DNA of 64,000 nt, from NCBI RefSeq assembly GCF_002111595.1, contig NZ_LUTN01000003.1, positions 1-64,000 of the forward strand. Reading direction: 5' to 3'. The translations under genes were made by a program, and so were the position numbers. Below, piece after piece: positions 1 through 12,636 of this stretch (positions within the stretch are counted from its first letter, which is position 1; each line of letters begins with the position of its first letter). The DNA is from Lonsdalea britannica (GTDB lineage Bacteria; Pseudomonadota; Gammaproteobacteria; Enterobacterales; Enterobacteriaceae). The notes under the pieces were generated by a model, which saw nothing but the letters and a program-made list of their open reading frames with translations, was not told the origin of the DNA and did no database searches.

Positions 1-186
1 TATGTGCGCGAGTTGCGCGATCGCAGCTACACCGTGGATGAGCTGAACCGCGCGATCGACCGCCTGTGTCGTGAAAATGACATCAATATCGCGTTCAATC
101 AGTTGGAAGTGTATTTGCACAATGAGCAGGGCAAGGAAGTGAAAGAAATTTCCCGTTCGTTGCCGGAAAACCCATCGCTCCTGTAA
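1..186 (+). CDS. mscK: MscK (KefA) mechanosensitive channel, C-terminal end only
   Basis: The window opens inside this gene; only the last 61 residues are present and the reading frame is open to base 1. The segment matches the cytoplasmic C-terminus of the large potassium-dependent mechanosensitive channel MscK (motif VRELRDRSYTVDELNR, then ENDINIAFNQLEV). This part belongs to the beta/alpha-beta vestibule of the MscS fold in the cytosol. MscK releases solutes during hypo-osmotic shock. The neighbouring rsmS and priC genes are the same as next to mscK in E. coli, which supports the call. Confidence 0.9.
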   Translation, partial: YVRELRDRSYTVDELNRAIDRLCRENDINIAFNQLEVYLHNEQGKEVKEISRSLPENPSLL

Positions 187-201
187 AGGGGGGCGGGAAA
201 T

Positions 202-236
202 AGCCGGAACAAACGCCTGAAACGTCTGTTCCGGCT
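202..236. terminator. Bidirectional hairpin between mscK and rsmS
   Basis: A perfect 10-bp inverted repeat (AGCCGGAACA at 202-211, TGTTCCGGCT at 227-236) lies between the convergent mscK and rsmS genes. There is no long T run on either side, so termination may be weak or may need Rho; the position is typical of a shared terminator. Confidence 0.6.
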
Positions 237-244
237 TACAACCG

Positions 245-409
245 CTAGTCGGTTGAGAGATCGCCCTGTCCCTGGGACTTGTGCAGATAATCCTTACGTA
301 CAATGTCGAGTGCGGCCAGCACCACCTCGGGTTCAATCTGGTTGGTCTCAAACAACATGATGAGATCCACCGCCAGTTTGACTTCGGGAGCTGCATTTTC
401 CAGTGACAT
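245..409 (-). CDS. rsmS: RsmS (YbaM) small regulator, 54 aa
   Basis: A 54-residue protein starting [17 protein letters not shown], closely similar to E. coli YbaM (about 53 aa). I chose the ATG at 409 because similarity begins exactly there; the open frame runs further upstream but that extension overlaps the priC region and has no similarity. In plant-pathogenic relatives this protein is known as RsmS, a positive regulator linked to secondary metabolism and virulence; its molecular function is not settled. It lies 71 bases downstream of priC on the same strand and is probably co-transcribed with it. The C-terminal tail after KDYLHK is longer and more polar than in E. coli. Confidence 0.85.
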   Translation of the reverse strand: MSLENAAPEVKLAVDLIMLFETNQIEPEVVLAALDIVRKDYLHKSQGQGDLSTD

Positions 410-480
410 AGTGGGTTCACCTTCCCGTTCGCTCGGAATCAACGTGTAGATATAGCAGATATCACCGCGGGCAACGAGTT

Positions 481-1014
481 TTAGGAACCTTGTTCCCGTC
501 TTTCTATCTGTCGCTCTAAACGCGTGAGCGCCTGTCGACACCGCGCCAGCCGGCCTTCCAGCGCCGCCAACTCTTTCTGTAACCGCTGTTGCTCGTCAAA
601 GGCGGTTTGCTTGAGAAGTAAACTTTCCCGATCCTGAATCATCGCGATCAAACGCCGCTCATAGCCCTGATGCTCCGCCAGCTTGTGGTAAAGATCGGGC
701 GGCGGCGTGGCTGCTGGGCTCTGCTGCCGCATTTTCCAGGTCCCCAGCTCGCGCTGCAGCGCGGTAATCTGAGCCAGCAGTTTCTCGGCCATAAAGGCCA
801 CCCGGTCGGTGCGATTCTCGGCGACATATTGTTGCAGATGCTGGTGATTTTGCTTCACTTCGGCCAGATAGTCGCCGAAACGTGTGCCATAACAGCCAAA
901 CAGCTGCCGGTCAAAGCGGGAGCGGGCTGTCGTCATCCCTATCACCGGCGCTATCTGCTCGGCCAAGCTGGCGATCTGATGGTCTAGCGCTTGCAGCAGC
1001 GTAGAGGTACTCAT
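481..1014 (-). CDS. priC: Primosomal replication protein N'' (PriC)
   Basis: A 177-residue basic, mostly helical protein matching PriC, which loads DnaB helicase at stalled forks in the PriA-independent restart pathway and contacts SSB. The N-terminal helical domain ([16 protein letters not shown], then [20 protein letters not shown]) and a C-terminal coiled segment rich in Q, R and E (about residues 105-175) are visible. The ATG at 1014 has a TGAGG ribosome-binding site just upstream. Length agrees with the family. The gene is followed by rsmS on the same strand as in E. coli. Confidence 0.9.
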   Translation of the reverse strand: MSTSTLLQALDHQIASLAEQIAPVIGMTTARSRFDRQLFGCYGTRFGDYLAEVKQNHQHLQQYVAENRTDRVAFMAEKLLAQITALQRELGTWKMRQQSPAATPPPDLYHKLAEHQGYERRLIAMIQDRESLLLKQTAFDEQQRLQKELAALEGRLARCRQALTRLERQIERREQGS

Positions 1015-1061
1015 TCGGTTGCCTCAGTCATCAATAGGTGAAACTCGGAGGCGGGCCGGCG

Positions 1062-1822
1062 TCAAAGACGGGGCTTGCCGCTATGAAATTTAAAATCGTC
1101 ATCAGGCGAGACGATCAGCTCGGCCTCGACTTCGGCAAAGAACGCGATCCTGGGTGAAAGATCCCGATCGGCGATCTGCCGGGCCAGCGCAAGATAGTCC
1201 TGATAGTGGCGGGCCTCAGACCTCAACAGGGAGAGATAGAATTTCTGTAACTGCGTTTCCAGACACGGGGCCAGTTTAGCAAAACGCTCGCAGGAGCGGG
1301 CCTCAATAAATGCGCCGATAATCAGCTTGTCGACCAGCGTATTCGGCTCATGGGTAATGACATGTTGTAACATGCCTTTCGCATAGCGGCTGGCTGGCAG
1401 TCGCTGGTAAACGATGCCCAACGACATCATGATTTCCAGCACCTGATGAAAATGGTGCAGTTCTTCTTTTATCAGCAGCACCATTTTATCGATCATATCC
1501 TGACCATAATGGCAGCCGGGTCGAATACCTAACTGTTTGGACACCGGGCTTTTTGTTCCCAGTTCAGCGAATTCGCCGCGGTGGTGATAAGCGAAGTTTT
1601 CATAGGGCGTGAGCCAGTCCATCAGCTGTCGCTGGCCAGGCTCATCGACGGCGTAGCGCCGCAGGACGTGCGCCGCATTTTGCGCCGCTTTCAGCTCGCA
1701 CAGCGCGTGGTCGCGTAATATCGTCGGTAGATTATCGGCTTTTTGTGCTCGATAACCCACTCATCAGGCGTTTCCGCCGTCAAGAATTGGTCGATGGGGG
1801 TGAGAATAGCGCGATCGAACAT
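1062..1822 (-). CDS. miaE: MiaE tRNA hydroxylase, frameshifted near N-terminus as assembled
   Basis: MiaE is a diiron enzyme that hydroxylates the ms2i6A modification at position 37 of tRNA. Iron-ligand motifs of the ferritin-like fold are visible: CELKAAQ, EELHHFHQV, EARSCERF and SEARHYQDY. An ATG at 1822 opens MFDRAILTPIDQFLTAETP, which fits the family N-terminus, but the frame is lost at a run of five A residues (minus strand, 1740-1744). One extra A would join it to KADNLPTILRDHALCE and give about 253 aa, near the usual length. Without this, translation could only begin at a GTG at 1760 (232 aa). I regard the break as a missing base, not certain pseudogenization. E. coli lacks miaE; Salmonella has it. 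Confidence 0.82.
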
Positions 1823-1976
1823 GGATTAGGTACAAAGCAACGGTGGATGAAATAGATCGTCATGATACCGACTTTGTCGTCATTTGCGATCCCGCTCCGC
1901 GATGGTCAAATCAGCGTGATACCCGTTACTATAAGCGGGCAGCGTTTGGCGGCGTCTAACAGCGGGAGTATTGTGT

Positions 1977-2345
1977 ATGTATCGTGTGACTTTGATCGTG
2001 CTGGGATGGCTTGCCGTCGTACTGGCGACGCTAGGCGTCGTACTGCCGCTTTTGCCCACCACGCCGTTTCTGCTGTTGGCCGCCTGGTGTTTTGCCCGAT
2101 CGTCGCCGCGTTTTCACTACTGGCTGTTGCATCGTTCGTGGTTCGGCGGTTATTTACGGTACTGGCAACAACATCGGGCTTTACCGCCGGGCGTCAAGGT
2201 TAAAGCGGTTGTGGTGATCGTCGTCACCTTCGCCGTCTCGATATGGATGGTCCATATTCCGTGGGTCAGGGGAGTATTACTGGCGATCATGGCCTGCCTG
2301 CTGATCTTCATGTGGCGTCTGCCGGTGGTTGATCGGGAGCAATAA
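1977..2345 (+). CDS. ybaN: YbaN, DUF454 inner membrane protein
   Basis: A 122-residue membrane protein of the DUF454 family. Motifs conserved with E. coli YbaN are VVLPLLPTTPFLLLAAWCFARSS and RSWFGGYLRYWQ. Hydrophobic segments lie at about residues 4-24, 28-45 and 75-115. The ATG at 1977 follows a GGGAG ribosome-binding site; an in-frame GTG two codons earlier is less likely. The molecular function is unknown. As in E. coli it precedes apt. Confidence 0.88.
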   Translation: MYRVTLIVLGWLAVVLATLGVVLPLLPTTPFLLLAAWCFARSSPRFHYWLLHRSWFGGYLRYWQQHRALPPGVKVKAVVVIVVTFAVSIWMVHIPWVRGVLLAIMACLLIFMWRLPVVDREQ

Positions 2346-2520
2346 AAGTAGGCGACCGGATGCAGGGCTGTTGCATTTGTCAGTCAGTTTGACTAGATTT
2401 GAGCGTTTTCGTGCGCGCCCCGCCTCTATACCTTTCCCGGCGAAGGGCGCGTGATGGCCGTCAGAGCTACAGCGGGCGTCCGTTATTCACTGAACAGATT
2501 GTTTTATCAGGCACAGGATT

Positions 2521-3066
2521 ATGACCGTAACACAGCCAGAATTAATTAAAAACAGTATCAAGAGCGTTCCCGACTACCCAAAGCCGGGCATACTGTTCCG
2601 TGACGTCACGAGCCTGTTGGAAAATCCGCAGGCTTACGCGGCCAGCATTTCCCTCCTGGCAGAGCGTTATCGTCATGCTGGCATCACCAAAGTCGTTGGA
2701 ACCGAAGCGCGTGGCTTTCTGTTCGGTGCGCCGGTGGCGCTGGCGATGAACGTAGGCTTCGTGCCGGTGCGCAAGCCCGGAAAATTGCCGCGTAAAACGT
2801 TGAGCGAAAGCTATGAACTGGAATACGGCACCGACACGCTGGAAATCCACGAAGACTCTATTACTGCCGGCGACAAAGTGCTGGTGATCGACGATCTGCT
2901 GGCAACCGGCGGAACAGTCGAAGCAACGGTAAAACTGATCCGTCGTTTAGGCGGCGAAGTGACCGATGCTGCCTTTGTCATCAACCTGTTTGACCTCGGT
3001 GGTCAGCAGCGCCTGGAAGCCATGGGCGTACAGTGTTTCAGCCTGGTCGACTTCCCCGGTCATTAA
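2521..3066 (+). CDS. apt: Adenine phosphoribosyltransferase
   Basis: This 181-residue enzyme converts adenine plus PRPP to AMP in purine salvage in the cytosol. The PRPP-binding loop [13 protein letters not shown] (about residues 121-133), the [14 protein letters not shown] region and the C-terminal LVDFPGH are conserved. Length matches E. coli Apt (183). The ATG at 2521 is where similarity begins. It lies immediately upstream of dnaX, the usual arrangement in this order. Confidence 0.96.
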   Translation: MTVTQPELIKNSIKSVPDYPKPGILFRDVTSLLENPQAYAASISLLAERYRHAGITKVVGTEARGFLFGAPVALAMNVGFVPVRKPGKLPRKTLSESYELEYGTDTLEIHEDSITAGDKVLVIDDLLATGGTVEATVKLIRRLGGEVTDAAFVINLFDLGGQQRLEAMGVQCFSLVDFPGH

Positions 3067-3071
3067 GCACA

Positions 3072-3099
3072 ACAGTCTCGCCGATGGCGGCGAGACTGT
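3072..3099 (+). terminator. Strong hairpin after apt, no T tract
   Basis: An 11-bp perfect inverted repeat (ACAGTCTCGCC at 3072-3082, GGCGAGACTGT at 3089-3099) with a short loop lies between apt and dnaX. No run of T follows, so it may stabilise the apt mRNA end or attenuate read-through into dnaX instead of ending transcription fully. Confidence 0.55.
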
Positions 3100-3140
3100 G
3101 TTAGCATCACCACCTCAATAACTCAACTGTTGCGGTATTG

Positions 3141-5516
<2,376 letters not shown>

Positions 5517-5517
<1 letters not shown>

Positions 5518-6122
5518 TGCAAACCAGTCCGCTTCTTGAATCACTGATGGAATCCCTGCGCTGTTTACCCGGCGTAGGGCCCAAATCAGCCCAGCGTATG
5601 GCCTTTCACCTGCTGCAGCGCGATCGCAGCGGCGGGATGAAATTGGCGCAGGCGCTGACGCGCGCCATGTCGGAAATCGGCCACTGCGAGGACTGCCGTA
5701 CCTTTACCGAACAGGACGTCTGCAATATCTGTGCAAACGCCCGTCGTCAGGAAAACGGTCTGATCTGCGTCGTGGAAAGTCCGGCTGATATTCATGCCGT
5801 TGAGCAAACCGGCCAGTTCGCCGGCCGCTACTTTGTCTTGATGGGACACCTTTCGCCGCTGGACGGCATTGGTCCGGATGATATCGGCCTGGGTCGACTG
5901 GAGGAACGCCTGGAAACGGAGAACATCAGTGAGGTGATTCTGGCGACCAATCCGACGGTAGAAGGCGACGCTACGGCGAACTACATCGCCGAGCTGTGCG
6001 CCGAGCATGGCGTGATGGCAAGCCGTATCGCCCACGGTGTGCCGGTAGGCGGCGAGTTGGAAATGGTGGACGGCACGACGCTGTCGCATTCGCTGGCGGG
6101 ACGCCACCCCTTCAAGTTCTGA
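5517..6122 (+). CDS. recR: Recombination protein RecR
   Basis: This 201-residue protein acts with RecF and RecO to load RecA on SSB-coated gaps. The helix-hairpin-helix ([17 protein letters not shown], residues 15-31), the four-cysteine zinc motif (CEDCRTF...CNIC, residues 57-72) and the Toprim domain ([13 protein letters not shown], then [14 protein letters not shown]) are all present. The length is the standard one. Translation is probably coupled to ybaB through the TGATG overlap. Confidence 0.96.
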
Positions 6123-6279
6123 CTGTCTGACTGCCGAAAATATCGGCAGTCGCACGCCATTCCGCCTTTTTCGCTGCTGAACGCCACCATTGCCCCTTGA
6201 AATCCCCCTGTCTGACCCCACCTGTTGCTTATCTGAGAATAAATCAGCCTGAATAAAACACGTTTTGAGGTGAGTCATA

Positions 6280-8168
6280 ATGAGTATGAAAGGCCAAGAG
6301 ACCCGCGGCTTCCAGTCTGAAGTGAAGCAATTACTGCACCTGATGATCCATTCACTGTATTCCAACAAGGAAGTGTTCCTGCGTGAATTGATCTCTAATG
6401 CGTCAGATGCGGCGGATAAACTGCGTTTTCGCGCGTTGTCCACCCCCGATCTGTATGAAGGCGACGGCGACCTGCGTGTACGCGTGTCCACCGATAAAGA
6501 AAAACGCACGTTGACCATCTCCGATAACGGTATCGGGATGTCGCGTGAAGACGTTATCGAGAATCTGGGTACTATCGCCAAATCCGGCACCAAAGCGTTT
6601 CTGGAATCGCTCGGTTCCGATCAGGCGAAAGACAGCCAGCTGATCGGCCAGTTTGGCGTGGGCTTTTACTCCGCGTTCATCGTCGCTGACAAAGTCACCG
6701 TTCGTACCCGTGCCGCGGGCGCCAGCGCCGATCAGGCGTCTTCTGGGAATCTGCGGGTGAAGGCGACTACACCATCGCCGATATCGACAAGCCGGAACGT
6801 GGTACTGAAATTACGTTGCACCTGCGTGAAGGCGAAGACGAGTTCCTCGATACCTGGCGCGTACGCTCCACCATCAGCAAATATTCTGACCACATCGCTC
6901 TGCCGGTAGAAATTCAAACTGAAACTGAAAGCGAAGAAGAGGGCGGGGAAAAAACCGTCACCTGGGAAAAAATCAACAAGGCTCAGGCGCTGTGGACGCG
7001 TAATAAATCCGATATCAGCGACGAAGAGTATGTGGAGTTTTACAAACACATTTCTCACGACTTCGCCGATCCGCTGACCTGGAGCCACAACCGTGTGGAA
7101 GGAAAGCAGGAGTACACCAGCCTGCTGTATATCCCTTCTCAGGCACCGTGGGACATGTGGAACCGCGATCATAAACATGGCCTGAAACTCTATGTTCAGC
7201 GTGTTTTCATCATGGATGACGCAGAACAGTTTATGCCGAACTACCTGCGTTTCGTGCGTGGTCTCATCGACTCCAACGATCTGCCGCTGAACGTATCGCG
7301 TGAAATCCTGCAGGACAATCGCGTCACTCAAAGCCTGCGTACCGCGCTGACCAAACGCGTGCTGCAAATGCTGGAACACCTGGCGAAAAGCGACAGTGAA
7401 AAATATCAGACAGTGTGGCAGCAGTTCGGTCAGGTCCTGAAAGAAGGTCCGGCGGAAGACGGCGGCAACCGCGAAACGATCGCTAAACTGCTGCGCTTTG
7501 CTTCTACCCATACCGACAGCGCGGCGCAGACCGTCTCGCTGGAAGACTATGTCAGCCGTATGGTGGAAGGTCAGGACAAGATCTATTACATCACCGCCGA
7601 CAGCTATGCCGCCGCGAAGAGCAGTCCGCATCTGGAGCTGTTCCGTAAGAAAGGCATCGAGGTGCTGCTGCTGTCCGATCGCATCGACGAGTGGATGATG
7701 AGCTACCTGACCGAGTTCGACGGTAAATCCTTCCAGTCCGTCAGCAAGGCTGACGAAGCGCTGGATAAGCTGGCCGATGAAGCTGACGAAAGCCAGAAGG
7801 AAGCGGAAAAAGCGCTGGAGCCGTTTGTCGATCGCGTGAAAACCCTGCTGGGCGATCGCGTGAAAGAGGTGCGTCTGACGCATCGTCTGACCGATACTCC
7901 GGCTATCGTCACCACCGGTGCTGACGAAATGGGAACGCAGATGGCGAAGCTGTTTGCCGCCGCTGGCCAGCAGGCTCCGGAAGTGAAATACATCTTCGAA
8001 CTGAACCCGGACCATGCGCTGGTTAAACGCGCCTCTGACACCACCGACGACGCTCAGTTCGGCGAGTGGGTCGAGCTGCTGCTGGATCAGGCGCTGTTCG
8101 CCGAACGCGGCACGCTGGAAGATCCTAACCAGTTCATCCGTCGCATGAACCAACTGCTGACGGCATAA
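6280..8168 (+). CDS. htpG: HtpG (Hsp90) chaperone, frameshifted as assembled
   Basis: HtpG is the bacterial Hsp90, an ATP-dependent dimeric chaperone in the cytosol. The GHKL ATPase motifs are clear ([31 protein letters not shown]), followed by the middle domain ([23 protein letters not shown]) and the dimerisation domain. The frame breaks at 6735-6736: CAGGCGTC where CAGGGCGTC would continue as [17 protein letters not shown]. With one G restored the product is about 629 aa, near the E. coli length (624). Both halves are otherwise fully conserved, which argues for a missing base. The start at 6280 has a GAGGTGA ribosome-binding site; a second in-frame ATG two codons later is the E. coli-like start. 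Confidence 0.93.
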
Positions 8169-8183
8169 TTTTTCTTCTTTCCC

Positions 8184-8209
8184 GCCCCGGTTCTCCGGGG
8201 CTTTTTTTT
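8184..8209 (+). terminator. Intrinsic terminator after htpG
   Basis: GCCCCGG (8184-8190), a four-base loop and CCGGGGC (8195-8201) are followed by a run of eight T. This is a textbook Rho-independent terminator 15 bases after the htpG stop. Confidence 0.93.
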
Positions 8210-8319
8210 GCAGGCGCAACCTCCATTTATTTCCGATCGGATGTCGGCTGAACCGAGCCCGTTCCTTGAGGATGGCGGTACGGAATGGTATGGTTTAGCG
8301 TTTTTTCAATTTTGTTTAA

Positions 8320-8985
<666 letters not shown>

Positions 8986-9023
8986 GCGATAGTGCCTGCA
9001 AAGGCGAGCGCGCAAAAAGCACC

Positions 9024-9049
9024 ATGCCAGACTGTGTCTGGCATTTTTT
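9024..9049 (+). terminator. Intrinsic terminator after adk
   Basis: ATGCCAGAC (9024-9032), a three-base loop and GTCTGGCAT (9036-9044) run into six T. The stem is identical to that of the hemH terminator at 10243. Confidence 0.92.
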
Positions 9050-9237
9050 ATGCCTGGCGTTCGGCGCGATCTCGCTGGCTGCGGCGGTGGTTTCGTCGGC
9101 ATTGCTTCCGGCGATTGCTGATATCGGCACTAACCTCGCTATCGTCCCCGACTCAGGCCGGTTTTTAGCTACAATAAGCGCCTGATCCAGAGTGAATGGC
9201 GGAACTGTAGCCCGCTGTCGGAATGAGGAATGCATCA

Positions 9238-10197
9238 ATGAAAGAAGAAAAACACGGTGTGCTGTTGGTCAATCTGGGCACGCCTGATGCGCCCACCCCG
9301 CAGGCGGTGAAGCGTTATCTGGCCGAGTTTCTCAGCGACAGGCGCGTTGTGGATGTGAACCCGTTACTGTGGGCGTTAATCCTGCGCGGCGCTATTCTGC
9401 CGTTCCGTTCACCGCGTGTAGCCAAGTTATATCAGTCTGTATGGATGGATGGGGGCTCCCCGTTATTGGTCTTCAGCCGCCGTCAGGAAAAAGCGTTGGC
9501 TGAACGTCTGTCTGGCACGCCGGTGGCGCTGGGGATGAGTTATGGCTCTCCCAGCCTGCGTTCCGCATTGGAAAGCCTGATGGCGCAGGGGGTGACGTCT
9601 CTGACCGTCCTGCCGTTGTATCCGCAATACTCCTGCTCCACGACGGCTGCGGTGTGGGATGGTCTTGCAAACCTTATGAAATCCACTCGCCGGATGCCGG
9701 GCATCCGCTTTATCCGCGACTACGCTGAACATCCCGCTTATATCGCGGCGCTGAAACATAGCGTGGAGGCCTCGTTTGCTGAGCATGGCGTGCCTGAACG
9801 GCTGGTGATGTCATTCCACGGGATTCCTCAGCGCTATGCTAATGAGGGCGATGACTATCCGCTACGCTGTGCCGCCACGACGGCGGCGCTGACGGCGGCA
9901 TTGGGCCTACCTCAGGATCAGGTGATGATGACCTTCCAGTCACGTTTCGGACGTGAGCCTTGGCTGACGCCGTATACGGATGAAACCATGCAGGCATTGG
10001 GCGCTCAGGGCGTGAAGGATATTCAAATCATGTGCCCCGGATTCGCCTCCGACTGTCTGGAGACGCTGGAGGAGATTCAGGAAGAAAACCGGGAAATCTT
10101 CCTGCATGCGGGGGGAGAGCGGTTTAACTATGTTCCTGCGCTGAACGACGACCCGCTGCATATCGATCTGTTTGAACAGCTAGTCACCGCTCCCTAA
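9238..10197 (+). CDS. hemH: Ferrochelatase
   Basis: A 319-residue enzyme that inserts ferrous iron into protoporphyrin IX, the last step of haem synthesis, at the inner face of the membrane. Family motifs are [28 protein letters not shown], the active-site histidine in [20 protein letters not shown] and [17 protein letters not shown] chose the ATG at 9238 because a GAGGA ribosome-binding site lies seven bases upstream; an earlier in-frame ATG at 9223 has no such site. It is flanked by two near-identical terminators. Confidence 0.95.
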   Translation: MKEEKHGVLLVNLGTPDAPTPQAVKRYLAEFLSDRRVVDVNPLLWALILRGAILPFRSPRVAKLYQSVWMDGGSPLLVFSRRQEKALAERLSGTPVALGMSYGSPSLRSALESLMAQGVTSLTVLPLYPQYSCSTTAAVWDGLANLMKSTRRMPGIRFIRDYAEHPAYIAALKHSVEASFAEHGVPERLVMSFHGIPQRYANEGDDYPLRCAATTAALTAALGLPQDQVMMTFQSRFGREPWLTPYTDETMQALGAQGVKDIQIMCPGFASDCLETLEEIQEENREIFLHAGGERFNYVPALNDDPLHIDLFEQLVTAP

Positions 10198-10242
10198 GGC
10201 GATCGAAGGCGTGAGAGACGCTTTCCTGCGATAGACATAAAA

Positions 10243-10269
10243 ATGCCAGACTGAGTCTGGCATTTTTTT
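10243..10269 (+). terminator. Intrinsic terminator after hemH
   Basis: ATGCCAGAC (10243-10251), loop TGA and GTCTGGCAT (10255-10263) followed by seven T in all. Same stem as the adk terminator at 9024; it lies between the convergent hemH and ybaL genes. Confidence 0.92.
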
Positions 10270-10308
10270 ATCTGCGTCAGCGCGGGGACCGCGCCGGAAT
10301 CCGGTCCG

Positions 10309-11991
10309 TTAAATCGGACACTCCCTCGTCGGCATATCGGGGGTGATGTTCAGCATGGTAATCATGGTATCCGCGATTTCCCTTTCGCCCATCACGACAT
10401 GATCGGCGCCGTGTTCGGCGATATAGCTCACCTCATCGTCGTAGTGCGCGCGCGCGATGATTTCGAGATCGGGACGCCGGGCGCGGGCGGTGGCGACGAT
10501 TTCACCGGCCTCGTAGCCGTTCGGGATCGTGAGCAGCAGCCAGCGAGCGCAATCGAGGCGGGCGATATCCATAATTTCCGGCTTGGTCGCATTGCCCAAT
10601 ACCGCTTTGATGCCCTGTTCACGCAGCGCATCGACGCGCGCGCGGGAGGTTTCAATCACTACCATCGGTATGCCGGACTCATGCAGCTGAGCGCCAATCA
10701 GGCTGCCGACGCGGCCATAGCCCACCAGACAGGCGTGGTCGCATAGATCCACTGGGATCTGTTTTTCTTCCTCGATAGCCTCTTCCACGATCTGCTCTTC
10801 AATGGTTTCGTTCTTAGCCAGATAACGCTCCAGCAGCGAGAACAACAGCGGGTTGAGCATAATCGACAGAATCGACCCGGCCAGCACCAGATGGCGGCCA
10901 TCTTCGGTCAGAAGACCGAGGTAAATCCCCAGACCGGCCAGAATAAAAGCGAATTCGCCGATCTGGGCCAGACTGACGGAAATGGTCAGCGCCGTGCGTT
11001 TCGAATGACCGAACAGTCTGACGATGGCGAAGGCCGCCAGCGATTTGCCGAAGACGACGATCAGCAGCGTACACAGGACGGCCAGCGGCTCGTTGATCAG
11101 AATCATCGGGTCGAATAGCATGCCGACCGAGACGAAGAACAGCACGGCGAAAGCATCCCGCAGGGGAAGGGTATCGTGGGCGGCGCGCTGACTGAGTTCG
11201 GATTCGTTCAGGACGACGCCGGCGAAGAATGCGCCCAGCGCAAACGAAACATCGAACAGCTTGACCGCGCCGAAGGCGATACCGAGCGCCATGGCGAGTA
11301 CGGCCAGCGTGAACAGCTCGCGAGAGCCGGTGCTGGCGCTTTTGGCCAGCACCCACGGGACCAGACGACGGCCGACGACCACCATCAGGGTAATGAAGGC
11401 GACGACTTTACCCAGCGTGAAAGCCAGATCCTTGAGCAGCTTGCTGGTATTGGCCGTTTCCGAACCCAGCATATCGCTGAAGGCCGGCAGCAGTACCAGC
11501 GTCAGGACCATCGCCAGGTCTTCTACTATCAGCCAACCGATGGCAATCTGTCCTCGCTGACTGTCGATAAGCTGGCGTTCTTCGAGCGCTCTCAGCAGCA
11601 CGACGGTGCTGGCGGTGGACAGACACAGCCCGAACACCAGCCCGCTTTGCAGGCTCCAGCCCAGCAGCGAAGAAAGCCCCAGTCCGAGTAGCGTCGCGAC
11701 GACGATCTGGACGATAGCGCCGGGGATGGCGATCGATTTGACGGCCATCAGATCACGTAAGGAGAAGTGCAGGCCGACGCCGAACATCAACAGAATCACG
11801 CCCAGCTCGGCGATTTCCGGCGCCAGCTTGGTATCCGCGACGAACCCGGGTGTGAATGGACCCAGCAGAACGCCCGCCAGCAGGTAGCCGACCAGAGGTG
11901 AAATTCGCAGGCGATGCGCCAAAATACCCAAAAGAAAGGCAAGGACCAGTCCTGCGGCCATTGTGGAGATTAACGGGGTGGTATCATGCAT
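10309..11991 (-). CDS. ybaL: YbaL, Kef-type cation/proton antiporter
   Basis: A 560-residue inner membrane transporter of the CPA2 (Kef) family: about 12 hydrophobic segments in residues 5-380, then a Rossmann-type RCK/TrkA-N domain (CLVGYGRVGSLIGAQL, about residues 417-530). The start MHDTTPLISTMAAGLVLAF at 11991 matches E. coli YbaL (558 aa); the open frame extends 47 codons upstream without similarity. Substrate and physiological role are not established. In E. coli aes and gsk lie between hemH and ybaL; here they are absent and hemH is directly adjacent. Confidence 0.92.
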   Translation of the reverse strand: MHDTTPLISTMAAGLVLAFLLGILAHRLRISPLVGYLLAGVLLGPFTPGFVADTKLAPEIAELGVILLMFGVGLHFSLRDLMAVKSIAIPGAIVQIVVATLLGLGLSSLLGWSLQSGLVFGLCLSTASTVVLLRALEERQLIDSQRGQIAIGWLIVEDLAMVLTLVLLPAFSDMLGSETANTSKLLKDLAFTLGKVVAFITLMVVVGRRLVPWVLAKSASTGSRELFTLAVLAMALGIAFGAVKLFDVSFALGAFFAGVVLNESELSQRAAHDTLPLRDAFAVLFFVSVGMLFDPMILINEPLAVLCTLLIVVFGKSLAAFAIVRLFGHSKRTALTISVSLAQIGEFAFILAGLGIYLGLLTEDGRHLVLAGSILSIMLNPLLFSLLERYLAKNETIEEQIVEEAIEEEKQIPVDLCDHACLVGYGRVGSLIGAQLHESGIPMVVIETSRARVDALREQGIKAVLGNATKPEIMDIARLDCARWLLLTIPNGYEAGEIVATARARRPDLEIIARAHYDDEVSYIAEHGADHVVMGEREIADTMITMLNITPDMPTRECPI

Positions 11992-12636
11992 TCCGACTCC
12001 TTTGCGAGGGTAAAGTGAGTGAGCGGATGTTCCTGAGCCTTGCATTGTCCGGGCTGGAGCCTGCGACCCTTGAACCCTGGCGGCCCTGATTATCGTGGGC
12101 TCTGCCTCTATACTTATGCGCTTGTATGACAAACAGATAAATCAATTTATATAAATAAAGCCAGAGTGGGGCAACGGAATTTTTGTAGAAATGCTGGGCC
12201 CCGACAGCTTATGAAGTGGGATGTGCCTTTTTTTATGATAATTAGATTTTATAGTTGATATAAAAGAATAAAAATCACGATAAAAAGCATAAATGTCGGC
12301 TTTCCGGCTGAGTGGTGCGGTTATCAGCCTGGTTATATTTGCCTGATGTATCTACTATGCCACAAAATAGTCACTTATGGGGGGAGACGAAGAAAATTTC
12401 ATCTAAAACGTCTTTTTTGCAAAATACATATTCGACAGGTGTCATTTTCGCTACGTCTCACCACTGACATCAACCGGTGCTATAACGGTTTTCTCTTGGC
12501 CAATGACAAAGGTCAAAAGCTAAAAGTTAACTTATGTTAATGTAATGCGCGCTTTTTGGCAGTAAATAACGTCTAAAAGGCGATAAATACACTTTTGTTA
12601 TAAGTATTTTTAATATTTAAATTGTGGAGATTTGCC
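11992..12636. other. Intergenic region between divergent ybaL and ushA
   Basis: About 645 bases, distinctly AT-rich from about 12130 on. It must hold both divergent promoters, but I cannot fix them. Short open frames here show no similarity or ribosome-binding site. The fsr gene that E. coli has at this place is missing. Confidence 0.6.

Noticed and set aside
5586-6593. 335-codon open frame antisense to recR and the start of htpG
   Set aside because: Runs across two conserved genes and the gap between them; composition is that of an antisense frame.
6732-8219. 495-codon open frame on the minus strand inside htpG
   Set aside because: It is the antisense shadow of the highly conserved htpG coding frame; no ribosome-binding site and no similarity.
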